A stretch of DNA of 10,256 bases from Pseudolysobacter sp. (GTDB lineage: Bacteria > Pseudomonadota > Gammaproteobacteria > Xanthomonadales > Rhodanobacteraceae). Under the pieces are notes generated by a model. The model saw nothing but the letters and a program-made list of their open reading frames with translations. It made no database searches and was not told the origin of the DNA. The stretch lies in NCBI GenBank assembly GCA_025351985.1, contig JANXUW010000497.1, positions 1 through 10,256 of the forward strand, written 5' to 3'. Positions 1 through 6,503 of the stretch are shown piece by piece. Position 1 is the stretch's first letter. Each line of letters opens with the position of its first letter. A program made the translations under genes and the position numbers.

Positions 1-369
1 ATCGACGATGGCGAGTTGGTATTGCCCGCGCGCCGCCTGCGCCTTGAACAAACGATAACTGCCGCCGTAACAATCGTGCGGAATCACCAGCAGATCGTCG
101 CGCTCGAGTTGCGCAGTGACCAGCGTGATCGCAGCCATGCCGGATGCGGTGATGACCGCGCCCGCACCGCCTTCGAGTTCGGCCAGCGCACCGGCCAGCA
201 CATCGCGCGTCGGATTGCCGGAGCGCGTGTAATCGTACGCGCGCTTTTTGCCGAAACCGGCGAAGCTGTAATTGGTCGAAAGATAAATCGGCGGCATCAC
301 CGCACCGTGCGCCGTATCGATATCAACTCCGGCTCGCGCGGCAATCGTGGCGGGATCAAAACGGCTCAT
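1..369 (-). CDS. metB: Cystathionine gamma-synthase / O-succinylhomoserine (thiol)-lyase, N-terminal part (cut by window edge)
   Basis: PLP-dependent enzyme of the Cys/Met metabolism family. It condenses O-acylhomoserine with cysteine to cystathionine, or with sulfide to homocysteine, in the cytoplasm. The 123 visible codons begin MSRFDPATIAARAG and include VMPPIYLSTNYSF, the family signature YTRSGNPTRD (about residues 46-55), ELEGGAGAVITASGMAAI (about 64-81) and PHDCYGGSYRLF (about 96-107). These match the N-terminal third of E. coli-type MetB closely. The PLP lysine and the C-terminal half lie beyond the left edge. The ATG (369-367) overlaps the TGA of metX (368-366) as ATGA, and GGAG lies 7 bases upstream inside the end of metX, so the two are probably co-translated under the metX leader. 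MetB, MetZ and MetC share this fold, so exact substrate choice is inferred from the metX neighbour. Confidence 0.93.
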   Translation of the reverse strand, partial: MSRFDPATIAARAGVDIDTAHGAVMPPIYLSTNYSFAGFGKKRAYDYTRSGNPTRDVLAGALAELEGGAGAVITASGMAAITLVTAQLERDDLLVIPHDCYGGSYRLFKAQAARGQYQLAIVD

Positions 370-1382
370 GCAACTTCTCCAACGGTGGTGTTTGCGAGGG
401 CGCGGCGCAGTACCGCGCCGATTTGGGATTGTTCCTTGAGGAACGCGTCATGGCCGTACAACGAGCTGATTTCGACCAGCTCGCAGGGCGCCGCGATCAG
501 CGTGGCGAACTCGCGAAGCTGCTCGATCGGCACCAGTAAATCTTCGCGTACCGCGACCAGTGTGGTCGGTACGCCGATATCTTGCGGCGCGATATTGTGT
601 GCGTCCAGCGACTCGCTCAGACGCGCAAAAGAAATCGGATCGAAGCGCTCGACAAAACGTTCGCCGTGATGGCGCAGATACGCGAGCACACCCTGCTCCG
701 CCGGATGCGCCGCGAAGCGCTGCTCCAGTTCCTGCGGCGTGCGATAACTCAGCATCGCGAGCTGGCGCGCGAGTTTCAGTGCCTCGGTGGCATCACGCGC
801 CTGCGTCACGATCGCGCGCTGCAGACTGCGAATCGCCCGGCCGAACTGACTCGCGCGCTGCGCGGCGCTGATGATCACGGCGCGAATCAGCCGCGCCGGC
901 CCGAGCAGGCGAGCGAGATGCTGCACAACGCAACCGCCATACGACGCGCCGACCGCAAGATGCACGCGGCGAATGCCGAGATGATTGAGCAGCGCGAGGA
1001 TCGCATGCGCCTGATCGAGTGCATCGATGCGCGGGAAATCGAACTCGCCGCGCGCGCCGGTCGTGCCATCGCAACCACCGAGCCAGTCGATGCCAAGCAG
1101 ACGAAACCGGCGCGTATCGAGCGCCTTGCCGACACCGCATTGTGCCTGCCACCAACCTTGCGCACCGGCCGGCTGGCTGTGCGCGGAAATGCCGCCGAGC
1201 ACCAGCACCACAGGCGCTTGCGCTGGCCCCACGCTCGTCCACGCCAGGCTGGCATCGCGCAACGATGCGCCGCTGTGCAAGGTGAACGGATTGGGCAGCG
1301 CAAGGATTCCGCCTTGCGAAAAATCCTCGGTTTCGACGACCGAAGACAAGGTGGGAATACATCGACTGGAATTGGCGGCCAT
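366..1382 (-). CDS. metX: Homoserine O-acyltransferase, MetX type (probably O-succinyltransferase)
   Basis: Alpha/beta-hydrolase acyltransferase that activates L-homoserine with an acyl-CoA at the first step of methionine synthesis; cytoplasmic. The 338-residue protein shows the MetX order: FTLHSGASLRDASLAWTSVG (about 33-52), the oxyanion region VVLVLGGISAHS (58-69), IDWLGGCDGTTG (98-109), the nucleophile elbow GASYGG with Ser147, the acid in VREDLLVP (Asp281) and the base in YGHDAFL (His311). Most MetX proteins have GGSMGG at the elbow, so GASYGG is a variant. The ATG at 1382-1380 has GAGGA 6 bases upstream. Expression should be set by the SAM-I riboswitch and the RBS-hiding hairpin just upstream, and metB follows with a 4-base overlap. 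The succinyl versus acetyl donor cannot be read from sequence alone. A serine O-succinyltransferase of the same fold exists in Xanthomonas, but the metB partner and SAM control favour homoserine. Confidence 0.92.
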   Translation of the reverse strand: MAANSSRCIPTLSSVVETEDFSQGGILALPNPFTLHSGASLRDASLAWTSVGPAQAPVVLVLGGISAHSQPAGAQGWWQAQCGVGKALDTRRFRLLGIDWLGGCDGTTGARGEFDFPRIDALDQAHAILALLNHLGIRRVHLAVGASYGGCVVQHLARLLGPARLIRAVIISAAQRASQFGRAIRSLQRAIVTQARDATEALKLARQLAMLSYRTPQELEQRFAAHPAEQGVLAYLRHHGERFVERFDPISFARLSESLDAHNIAPQDIGVPTTLVAVREDLLVPIEQLREFATLIAAPCELVEISSLYGHDAFLKEQSQIGAVLRRALANTTVGEVA

Positions 1383-1436
1383 CGGAAGTCCTCGCTGTTA
1401 TCTGCAAACCCCGACAGCGAGAGACCACGACCGATG
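1380..1436 (-). promoter_or_regulatory. RBS- and start-codon-sequestering hairpin of the metX leader (riboswitch expression platform)
   Basis: In the transcript, CTCGCTGT (1421-1414) pairs perfectly with ACAGCGAG (1398-1391) around a 15-base loop. After a one-base bulge (1422) the stem continues GGTC (1426-1423) with GACT (1390-1387), one pair being a G-U wobble. After a small internal loop, CATCGG (1436-1431) pairs with CCGATG (1385-1380), which contains the start codon. The Shine-Dalgarno GAGGA (1393-1389) and the AUG are both buried in about 18 base pairs. No U-run follows, so control looks translational rather than by termination. A possible alternative pairing is GAGAG (1452-1448, in the P1 3' strand) with CTCTC (1423-1419), which would open the hairpin when SAM is absent. 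That switch model is inference. Confidence 0.75.
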
Positions 1437-1448
1437 CTGATCGCGCGC

Positions 1449-1553
1449 TCTCATCTTTCGGGGCGGTTATGCCTCGCAGGATTTGGCACCAGCCACGTTC
1501 ATGGCGGTTGCCCCAGCTTCGTCGGGCCTGTCCCTCGGCTGGTCTGGATGAGA
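1449..1553 (-). ncRNA. SAM-I (S-box) riboswitch aptamer upstream of metX
   Basis: On the minus strand this matches the SAM-I consensus box by box. The closing helix P1 is UCUCAUC (1553-1547) with GAUGAGA (1455-1449). Inside are the conserved pieces GAGGGA (kink-turn), GGCCCGACGAAGC, GGGCAACC, GGUGCCAAAUCCUGC and CGAAAGAUGAG, in that order. P2 can form from CCAGC/GCUGG, P3 from GCCAU/GUGGC around GAAC, and P4 from CG-A-GGC/GCC-C-CG. The class binds S-adenosylmethionine, the end product of the pathway, and turns the downstream gene down. The aptamer ends 66 bases before the metX ATG. The predicted transcription start lies within a few bases of the 5' side of P1. Confidence 0.95.
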
Positions 1554-1561
1554 TTTTTTGC

Positions 1562-1590
1562 AGACTATCGTCAAAGGCAATGGCCGTCAA
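1562..1590 (-). promoter_or_regulatory. Predicted sigma70-like promoter for the metX-metB unit
   Basis: Minus-strand TTGACG (1590-1585) as the -35 element, a 17-base spacer, then TAGTCT (1567-1562) as a weak -10. A start about 7 bases downstream falls at about 1555, immediately before SAM-I helix P1, which supports the placement. An alternative -10, GATAGT (1569-1564), would give a 15-base spacer. The -35 overlaps the met-box-like operator. The elements are seen; activity is inferred. Confidence 0.55.
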
Positions 1591-1613
1591 GACGTTTTTA
1601 CGTCTAGACGGCT
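1582..1613. promoter_or_regulatory. Tandem met-box-like palindromic operator over the metX -35
   Basis: A near-perfect inverted repeat has 13-base arms (1583-1595 and 1600-1612, one mismatch) around TTTT. It also parses as four adjacent 8-base units on the plus strand: ggccgtca, agacgttt, ttacgtct, agacggct. These match the E. coli MetJ met-box AGACGTCT at 5, 7, 6 and 7 of 8 positions. MetJ binds such tandem boxes as cooperative dimers with SAM as corepressor. The rightmost unit in the direction of transcription overlaps the -35, as expected for a repressor site. Which regulator binds here is not known from this window; an ArsR-type methionine regulator binding the palindrome is another possibility. 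Confidence 0.5.
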
Positions 1614-1643
1614 AAATGATTTTTTGGAAAAAAAGAATTAAGA

Positions 1644-1670
1644 GAAAAAACGCGGCGACAAAGGTCGACG
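1644..1670 (-). terminator. Candidate weak intrinsic terminator after the GST-EamA pair
   Basis: On the minus strand CGTCGAC (1670-1664) can pair with GTCGCCG (1659-1653), with one internal T-C mismatch and loop CTTT, followed by CG and a run of six T (1650-1645). It lies about 63 bases after the EamA stop codon and just before the metX operator, where separation of the two transcripts would be needed. The stem is short and interrupted, so efficiency is doubtful. The 350-base gene-free stretch 1383-1732 is otherwise filled by the metX promoter, operator, riboswitch and hairpin. Confidence 0.35.
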
Positions 1671-1732
1671 AACTGAAACACGATGTCATCCAGCGTGCAG
1701 CTCGCGTCAGGCGCGTGCGCAGACCGAAAATT

Positions 1733-2704
1733 TCAGTCCACGACGGCTGCAGGTACCGCGGAAGCACGCGCCTTGCGCGACGTGCCGATGAAAATTCCGA
1801 GCAAGGAAAAAGTCACGCCGATCCAGTCGAAGGCGACCGTGGGACGCTGGAACAGGACCACATCGAGCACGAATGAAAGACTCGGCTGCAACAACAGCAA
1901 CAGGCCGACCAGCGACGGCGGCAATTGCGGAATCGCGCGCACCAGCAGCAACCAGCCGAGCACCTGCCCGACCAGGCCCAGCCCCAGCAATGCGCTCCAC
2001 GATTGCGTATCGGGAATCGCAAAACTCTCGCCCTCGGCGACGAGGGTCACTGCCAGAATCAGCGCGCACAATAGCGAGGTCACGCACAGCTGCTGCGCCG
2101 AATCGAGCACGACGCGGCCGTTCTGCACATACCGCGTGGCGAGCATGTAGGCGGCATAGGCGATGCCGGTAACGATGCCGAGAATCACGCCGTGGCGATA
2201 GTCGCCGCTCATATGGGACCAGTCCAGACCCACCAGCAGCCACAAGCCGAACAGCGCGAGTCCAAGGCCGGCGAGAAAACGCCAGCCGAGTCGCTCGTGG
2301 AAAAACCAGACGCCGGCCAGAGCCATCACGAACACCTGGAAATTGCCGAGCAAGGTGGCCAGACCCGGGCCGATATCGTGAATACTGCGATGCCAGATGA
2401 ACAGGTCCAGCGCGAACAAAAACGCGGGCAATAGCAACCAGACCAGATCGCGCATTTGCAGGCGCCGCCAGCGCCCGAATGCGAGCAAACCCAGCAGCAA
2501 CATGCCACCACCGAAAGCCATGCGATAAAACGCCGACACAGTGGGCGCGACATGCGCGTAACGCACAAAAATGCTGGTCGTGCTGATCAACGCGGCGCCG
2601 ACTAGCATCGCGACAAACGCACCGCGCGGTGTATCGATGGCCTTGAGCACGGAGCTAGATATTCCGGCTGGAGCGCGCTGGCGCTGCGACTTCTGCTGCA
2701 GCAT
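1733..2704 (-). CDS. EamA/DMT-superfamily membrane transporter
   Basis: Inner-membrane protein of the drug/metabolite transporter superfamily with two EamA repeats, about residues 28-160 and 170-307, and about ten hydrophobic helices. Typical repeat features are visible: AALISTTSIFVRYAHVAPTV (38-57), FYRMAFGGGMLL (59-70), HRSIHDIGPGLATLLGNFQVF (105-125) and, near the end of the second repeat, LLLLLQPSLSFVLDVVLFQRPT. The C-terminal tail is short and basic. The substrate cannot be predicted; members export amino acids, other metabolites or drugs. It follows the GST gene on the same strand. The ATG at 2704 overlaps the GST end by 50 bases and has no clear Shine-Dalgarno. A GTG at 2650, 4 bases after the GST stop codon, would give a 305-residue protein that keeps all helices and is an equally plausible start. 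Either way the two genes are probably one transcript. Confidence 0.85.
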   Translation of the reverse strand: MLQQKSQRQRAPAGISSSVLKAIDTPRGAFVAMLVGAALISTTSIFVRYAHVAPTVSAFYRMAFGGGMLLLGLLAFGRWRRLQMRDLVWLLLPAFLFALDLFIWHRSIHDIGPGLATLLGNFQVFVMALAGVWFFHERLGWRFLAGLGLALFGLWLLVGLDWSHMSGDYRHGVILGIVTGIAYAAYMLATRYVQNGRVVLDSAQQLCVTSLLCALILAVTLVAEGESFAIPDTQSWSALLGLGLVGQVLGWLLLVRAIPQLPPSLVGLLLLLQPSLSFVLDVVLFQRPTVAFDWIGVTFSLLGIFIGTSRKARASAVPAAVVD

Positions 2705-3314
2705 CGTCGAACCAGCGTTTCAACGCCGGCAGCGAGAGAATGGCATTCATGTAGTCGCGCTCGATCACGCCAACCTCGATGCCGTAACTGACGAAACGCG
2801 CTACCACCGGCGCGAACATCGCATCGGCGATGCAGAAATCGCCAAACAGAAAAACACCGTTCGCGCCGAAACGTTCGCGCGCATTGCGCCACAACGCCGC
2901 GACCCTTTCGATGTCGCGCTGCGCGCTGGCATCGGGCACGGCCTTGGTGCGCAGCCGGCAATTCATCGGCAACTGCGTGCGCAACGCGGCAAATCCCGAA
3001 TGCATTTCGGCACTGACCGCACGCGCGATCGCGCGCGCCGCGGCATCGCGTGGCCAGCCGCGACCGACCAGAAATGTTTCGTTGATGTATTCGAGGATCG
3101 CCAGCGAATCCCACACGACGAGTTCACCGTGCAGCAATACCGGCACGCGCCCGCTCGGCGAATAACTCGGGATGCGACGATGGAACTCCGGCGTATCCAG
3201 CGGCAGCCGCACCTCATCGAAAGTGACGCCGAAATGGCGCAGCACGAGCCACGGCCGCAACGACCACGAGGAAAGATTCTTGTCGCCAATGACGAGAGAA
3301 AGCGAGTCGGTCAT
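2655..3314 (-). CDS. Glutathione S-transferase family protein
   Basis: Cytosolic GST-fold protein of 219 residues, normal for the family. The N-terminal thioredoxin-like domain (about 5-82) has NLSSWSLRPWL (13-23), where a serine near residues 15-16 is the likely glutathione-activating residue, the cis-proline of GRVPVL (Pro58), and WDSLAILEYI (68-77), whose Asp-Ser binds the glutathione gamma-glutamyl group. The helical C-terminal domain carries FGDFCIADAMFAPV (157-170), matching the conserved N-capping and hydrophobic-staple region. The ATG at 3314-3312 (MTDSLSLVIGDKN) is chosen because GGAA lies about 9 bases upstream and the GST domain starts at once. An in-frame ATG at 3329 lacks a ribosome binding site. 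The physiological substrate is unknown. The paired EamA transporter could suggest conjugation plus export, but that is speculation. Confidence 0.9.
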   Translation of the reverse strand: MTDSLSLVIGDKNLSSWSLRPWLVLRHFGVTFDEVRLPLDTPEFHRRIPSYSPSGRVPVLLHGELVVWDSLAILEYINETFLVGRGWPRDAAARAIARAVSAEMHSGFAALRTQLPMNCRLRTKAVPDASAQRDIERVAALWRNARERFGANGVFLFGDFCIADAMFAPVVARFVSYGIEVGVIERDYMNAILSLPALKRWFDDAAAEVAAPARSSRNI

Positions 3315-3426
3315 TATTGTGAATTCCATGCAGGTCGGCTGCGCGCGAATGAGACCGCAGCAAGGCTCACAGCCTAGCAGAGCGCCTGTCGTTTCGCTGG
3401 ATCGGCGTGGATGACGGCGTGCGTTT

Positions 3427-4929
3427 TCAGCCGCTGGCGGCGGTGTTTGCGGCGACCGCGTCGCGACGATAATGCGCGCCAATGCTGTCACGCCTAGCGA
3501 GCGCGGCGTCAACGATACTCTGCGCTACGCGGATGCGATCCGCATCCTGCGCAGCTTCAGCGCAATCGTGCAGCAGTGCAGCAAGTTGCTCACGCGCAGA
3601 AAACAAACCCGTCGCATCACGCACCAGCCCCGCATTGCGCCAGAGCACATCGCCGATTTTCTGCGCGCGCTCCTGCGTCGCCGGCTCGATATTGCGCGGA
3701 GTGAATTCCGCAATATGCGATGCAGTTGATACATTGCCTCGCGCCAGATGGACACCAAGTTCGCGACCGAATACGAGACCTTCGAGCAGCGAATTGCTGG
3801 CGAGACGATTCGCGCCGTGCACGCCGCTGCAGGCGCATTCGCCAACCGCATACAGCCCGGGCAGCGAACTCGCGGCGTGCACATCGACACGTACGCCGCC
3901 CATCAGATAATGCTCGGCCGGCACCACCGGAATCGGTTGTTCGCGCGGATCGATGCCACGCACCTGGCACGCCGCAAACACGGTCGGGAAACGTTGCGGA
4001 AATGCCGCACCCACGGCCTTGCGCGCATCGAGAAAAACCTGACCGCCGCGCTCCAGTTCGGCCCACACCGCTCGCGCGACGACATCGCGTGGCGCCAGCT
4101 CGGCAGCGGGCGAATGTGCGAGCATGAAACGTCGCCCGCCCGCGTTGATCAGGATCGCGCCAGCGCCGCGCAGCGCCTCGGTCAACAGCGGCAATTGTCC
4201 GCTATGGCCGGATAACGGCGCGAGCGCGGTCGGATGGAATTGCACGAATTCCATATCGCTCAAAACCGCACCGGCACGTAACGCCAGGGCGATACCGGAG
4301 CCGTCGGCAGTCGATGGATTGGTGGTGTAGCGATACAAGGCGCCGATGCCGCCAGTGGCCAGCACGACGGCGGCGGCAGCGATGGCGAAATCGCCTTGTG
4401 GGCCGCGAACCGCCGCACCACAGATGCGTTCGTGCGCTGTCAGCAAATCGCTCGCTTGCGATTGTTCGAACACGGTGATGTGGCCTGCGTCGCCAACGGC
4501 TTTGGCGAGCGCACGCATGATCTCGGCACCGCTAGCATCACCGCCGGCGTGCACGATGCGTGCGCGCGAATGTGCGGCTTCGCGACCGAGCACGAAGCGT
4601 TTTTCGTGGCGCGCATTTTCCCGCGTATCGAACTGGGCACCGATGGCAGCGAGCCAACGCACGGTCTGCGGCGCGACGCTGGTCAGACGATCGACCGCGC
4701 TGCGATCGTTCAGGTATTGCCCGGCAACGAGTGTGTCCTGCGCGTGTAGCAGCGGCGTATCGTCAGCGCCGATCGCCGCGGCAATTCCGCCTTGCGCCCA
4801 GCGGCTGGAACCATCGCGCGAGAGTGCGCCGCGCGTGATCAGCGCGACGCGTTTCGGCGCAGCGGCAAGTGCGGTCGTGAGGCCGGCGATGCCCGAGCCG
4901 ATCACGACGATATCGAACTGATCGATCAC
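3427..4929 (-). CDS. nadB: L-aspartate oxidase
   Basis: FAD flavoprotein oxidising L-aspartate to iminoaspartate, the first step of de novo NAD synthesis; soluble, and functionally coupled to NadA because iminoaspartate is unstable. With GTG 4929 as start the protein has 500 residues. Visible are the dinucleotide-binding loop [12 protein letters not shown] (6-17), [11 protein letters not shown] (42-52), [20 protein letters not shown] (115-134), [11 protein letters not shown] (226-236), [12 protein letters not shown] (338-349) and [14 protein letters not shown] (371-384). Residues aligning with the E. coli active site appear present: Glu117, His232, Arg281, His340 and Arg375. GTG is preferred because it overlaps the nadA stop as GTGA and has GAAGG 7 bases upstream. 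An in-frame ATG at 4959 would put ten extra residues before the FAD loop. Succinate dehydrogenase flavoproteins are related, but the nadA context and motifs settle the call. Confidence 0.95.
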   Translation of the reverse strand: MIDQFDIVVIGSGIAGLTTALAAAPKRVALITRGALSRDGSSRWAQGGIAAAIGADDTPLLHAQDTLVAGQYLNDRSAVDRLTSVAPQTVRWLAAIGAQFDTRENARHEKRFVLGREAAHSRARIVHAGGDASGAEIMRALAKAVGDAGHITVFEQSQASDLLTAHERICGAAVRGPQGDFAIAAAAVVLATGGIGALYRYTTNPSTADGSGIALALRAGAVLSDMEFVQFHPTALAPLSGHSGQLPLLTEALRGAGAILINAGGRRFMLAHSPAAELAPRDVVARAVWAELERGGQVFLDARKAVGAAFPQRFPTVFAACQVRGIDPREQPIPVVPAEHYLMGGVRVDVHAASSLPGLYAVGECACSGVHGANRLASNSLLEGLVFGRELGVHLARGNVSTASHIAEFTPRNIEPATQERAQKIGDVLWRNAGLVRDATGLFSAREQLAALLHDCAEAAQDADRIRVAQSIVDAALARRDSIGAHYRRDAVAANTAASG

Positions 4930-6017
4930 ACTCCGGCCTTCGGCAGCGCGTTGGCGCAAGACACCGCCAACATGTTTTCCACGGCAGACCGTGCGCGCTC
5001 GGCGATCGCCGGATCAACCGTCACCTCGTGGCGCAGATAACGCAGCGTGTCGTAAATTTTCGGCAAGGTGATGCGCTTCATGTGCGGGCACAAATTGCAG
5101 GGGCGCGTGAATTCGATATCGGGAAATTCGACCGCCACATTATCGCTCATCGAACATTCGGTAATCATCACCACGCGACGCGGACGACGTTGATCGAGAT
5201 GCGCCACCATCGCCGCGGTCGAACCGACGAAATCCGCTTCGGCGAGCACGTCCGGCGGACATTCGGGATGCGCGAGAATATGGATGTCGCCATCAACTTT
5301 ATTGCGGCGCTGTACACGGTAGTCGCGCAACTCGGCCGCGGTAAAACGCTCGTGCACTTCACAACTGCCGGCCCACAGGATCAGCTCGACGCCGGTTTTA
5401 GACGCGACGTATTTGCCGAGGTACTGATCCGGAATAAAAATCACGCGATCCACGCCGAGTGACTCCACCACCTGCACCGCATTGCCCGAGGTGCAGCAGA
5501 TATCGGTTTCGGCTTTGACGTCGGCGGACGTGTTGACGTAGGTCACCACCGGCACGCCCGGATAACGCTGCTTGAGCAAACGCACATCGGCCGCGGTGAT
5601 CGAACTCGCGAGCGAGCAACCCGCGTGCAGATCGGGAATCAGCACGGTTTTTTCCGGACTCAGAATCTTCGACGTCTCGGCCATGAAATGCACCCCGGCC
5701 TGCACGATGATCGCAGCATCGGCACGCACGGCGTATTGCGCAAGCGCGAGCGAATCGCCGGTGAAATCGGCAACCGTGTGAAAGATTTCCGGCGTCTGGT
5801 AATTGTGCGCGAGAATTACCGCGCCACGCTCGTGCTTGAGTCGGTTGATCGCATCGATATACGGCAGATGCGCGGCCCATTCGAGCGCCGGAATCACCGC
5901 TTGCACGCGCTCGTACAACGGCGCGTAACGGTCATGCAGAGCCTGCGACCAAGGCGCGAGAGCGGGAATGCTCGTGGCAGGATTTTTACGCGAAGCAGTA
6001 ACGGAAAAAGCGGTCAT
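4926..6017 (-). CDS. nadA: Quinolinate synthase A
   Basis: [4Fe-4S] enzyme condensing iminoaspartate with dihydroxyacetone phosphate to quinolinate; cytoplasmic. The protein has 363 residues. The three cluster cysteines expected from E. coli NadA are present: Cys134 in HAGCSLA, Cys219 in [11 protein letters not shown] and Cys310 in [10 protein letters not shown]. Other family blocks are [13 protein letters not shown] (66-78), [22 protein letters not shown] (about 108-129), [14 protein letters not shown] (159-172), [10 protein letters not shown] and GSTAAMV. The ATG at 6017-6015 is preceded by AAGGG 5 bases upstream. An ATG nine codons further upstream would start inside the operator. nadB follows with a GTGA overlap, so the two are co-translated. 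The promoter with two palindromes upstream suggests repression by an NAD-responsive regulator. Confidence 0.96.
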   Translation of the reverse strand: MTAFSVTASRKNPATSIPALAPWSQALHDRYAPLYERVQAVIPALEWAAHLPYIDAINRLKHERGAVILAHNYQTPEIFHTVADFTGDSLALAQYAVRADAAIIVQAGVHFMAETSKILSPEKTVLIPDLHAGCSLASSITAADVRLLKQRYPGVPVVTYVNTSADVKAETDICCTSGNAVQVVESLGVDRVIFIPDQYLGKYVASKTGVELILWAGSCEVHERFTAAELRDYRVQRRNKVDGDIHILAHPECPPDVLAEADFVGSTAAMVAHLDQRRPRRVVMITECSMSDNVAVEFPDIEFTRPCNLCPHMKRITLPKIYDTLRYLRHEVTVDPAIAERARSAVENMLAVSCANALPKAGV

Positions 6018-6026
6018 CGACACCCT

Positions 6027-6068
6027 TATGCTTAGATTGAGCACAATAATATGCTACATCTGAGCATA
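6027..6068. promoter_or_regulatory. Two tandem 19-bp palindromes, candidate repressor operator of nadA-nadB
   Basis: Site B (6050-6068) is TATGCT-N7-AGCATA with perfect arms. Site A (6027-6045) is TATGCT-N7-AGCACA with one arm mismatch. Their starts are 23 bp apart, about two helical turns, so two dimers could bind the same face. Site B covers the -10 and part of the spacer; site A covers the start site and leader. The outer arms CTTATGCT (6025-6032) and AGCATAAG (6063-6070) are also perfectly complementary. Known NAD-synthesis repressors in proteobacteria include NadR, NadQ and NrtR; I cannot say from memory which one this motif fits. Confidence 0.6.
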
Positions 6069-6079
6069 AGCCCGGTCAA
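6051..6079 (-). promoter_or_regulatory. Predicted sigma70-like promoter of nadA-nadB
   Basis: Minus-strand TTGACC (6079-6074, five of six to consensus), an exact 17-base spacer, then TAGCAT (6056-6051, four of six). The predicted start is near 6044, about 27 bases before the nadA ATG. The -10 and much of the spacer lie within the upstream palindrome at 6050-6068, so a bound regulator would block RNA polymerase. Confidence 0.6.
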
Positions 6080-6110
6080 ACATCCTTCCAATCGTTAGCG
6101 CCGAAAGCTG

Positions 6111-6377
6111 TTACGCCGGACGCGGCATACCGTCGAAATCTTCGTCGAGCAATCCTCGCGCCTCGCTCAATGCCGCATCGACCGCACGCACCACGGGCTC
6201 GGCCAATTCGATATCATGTTCGGCGATCATCACGCTCACCAGATCGGCCACCGGCAATTCGCCCATTGCGCCGGTCAAGTGATAGCCGTTGACGAACGCC
6301 AGGATGCCGGCGTCCTCCAGCGCGTTTTTGACGAGATGCGCATCGATGATATTTTCGGCTCGATAAACAATTTTCAC
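6111..6377 (-). CDS. DUF2007 domain protein (putative small signal-transducing protein)
   Basis: An 88-residue soluble protein. The core KIVYRAENIIDAHLVKNALEDAGILAFVNGYHLTGAMGELPV (2-43) matches the DUF2007 pattern: a beta strand, a helix reading as 'address the right subunit', then a glycine-rich turn, followed by VSVMIAEHDIELAEPVV. The family has a ferredoxin-like fold and no firmly known biochemical role. The GTG at 6377-6375 is chosen because GGGAG lies 6 bases upstream and the domain starts at once; an in-frame reading further upstream lacks homologous content. The gene ends 33 bases before the nadA -35, and I see no T-rich terminator between them, so some read-through into nadA is possible. 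It is divergent from the acyltransferase gene across a 126-base spacer (6378-6503). Confidence 0.85.
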   Translation of the reverse strand: MKIVYRAENIIDAHLVKNALEDAGILAFVNGYHLTGAMGELPVADLVSVMIAEHDIELAEPVVRAVDAALSEARGLLDEDFDGMPRPA

Positions 6378-6503
6378 ACGGAGCTCCCGGGCAAAAGCGC
6401 GATCCCGGATCGGCACGCGCAAACACGAACTTGGTGAGGTTGCCGAATTGTCACACATGATTGCTCGTGCCACAGATGCGCCGCTGCGCGCAACGGAAAT
6501 CCA

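Noticed and set aside
793..1590. A 265-codon minus-strand frame overlapping metX in another phase and spanning the riboswitch
   Set aside because: It would translate the riboswitch itself and shares no homology-like pattern; metX in the adjacent frame has all catalytic motifs.
582..1607. A 341-codon plus-strand open frame covering metX and its leader
   Set aside because: It runs antisense to metX and through the SAM-I riboswitch, which is strongly supported on the minus strand; the translation has no recognisable domain.
1582..1613. The palindrome as an intrinsic terminator
   Set aside because: On the minus strand no T-run follows it. On the plus strand a T-run lies 8 bases away, but no plus-strand gene precedes it. 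The overlap with the metX -35 fits an operator better.
3363..3375. Small AGGCT/AGCCT hairpin between nadB and the GST gene as a terminator
   Set aside because: The stem is only five pairs and no T-run follows on the minus strand. The rest of the 3315-3426 gap shows no convincing promoter or terminator.
2571..3377. A 268-codon plus-strand open frame across the GST gene and the EamA start
   Set aside because: Antisense to the GST gene, whose motifs are intact; the composition is that of a GC-rich shadow frame.
6378..6503. Divergent promoter elements between the DUF2007 and acyltransferase genes
   Set aside because: TTGTCA and TTGCCG-like boxes occur but no -10 sits at a usable spacing on either strand, so no promoter is called.
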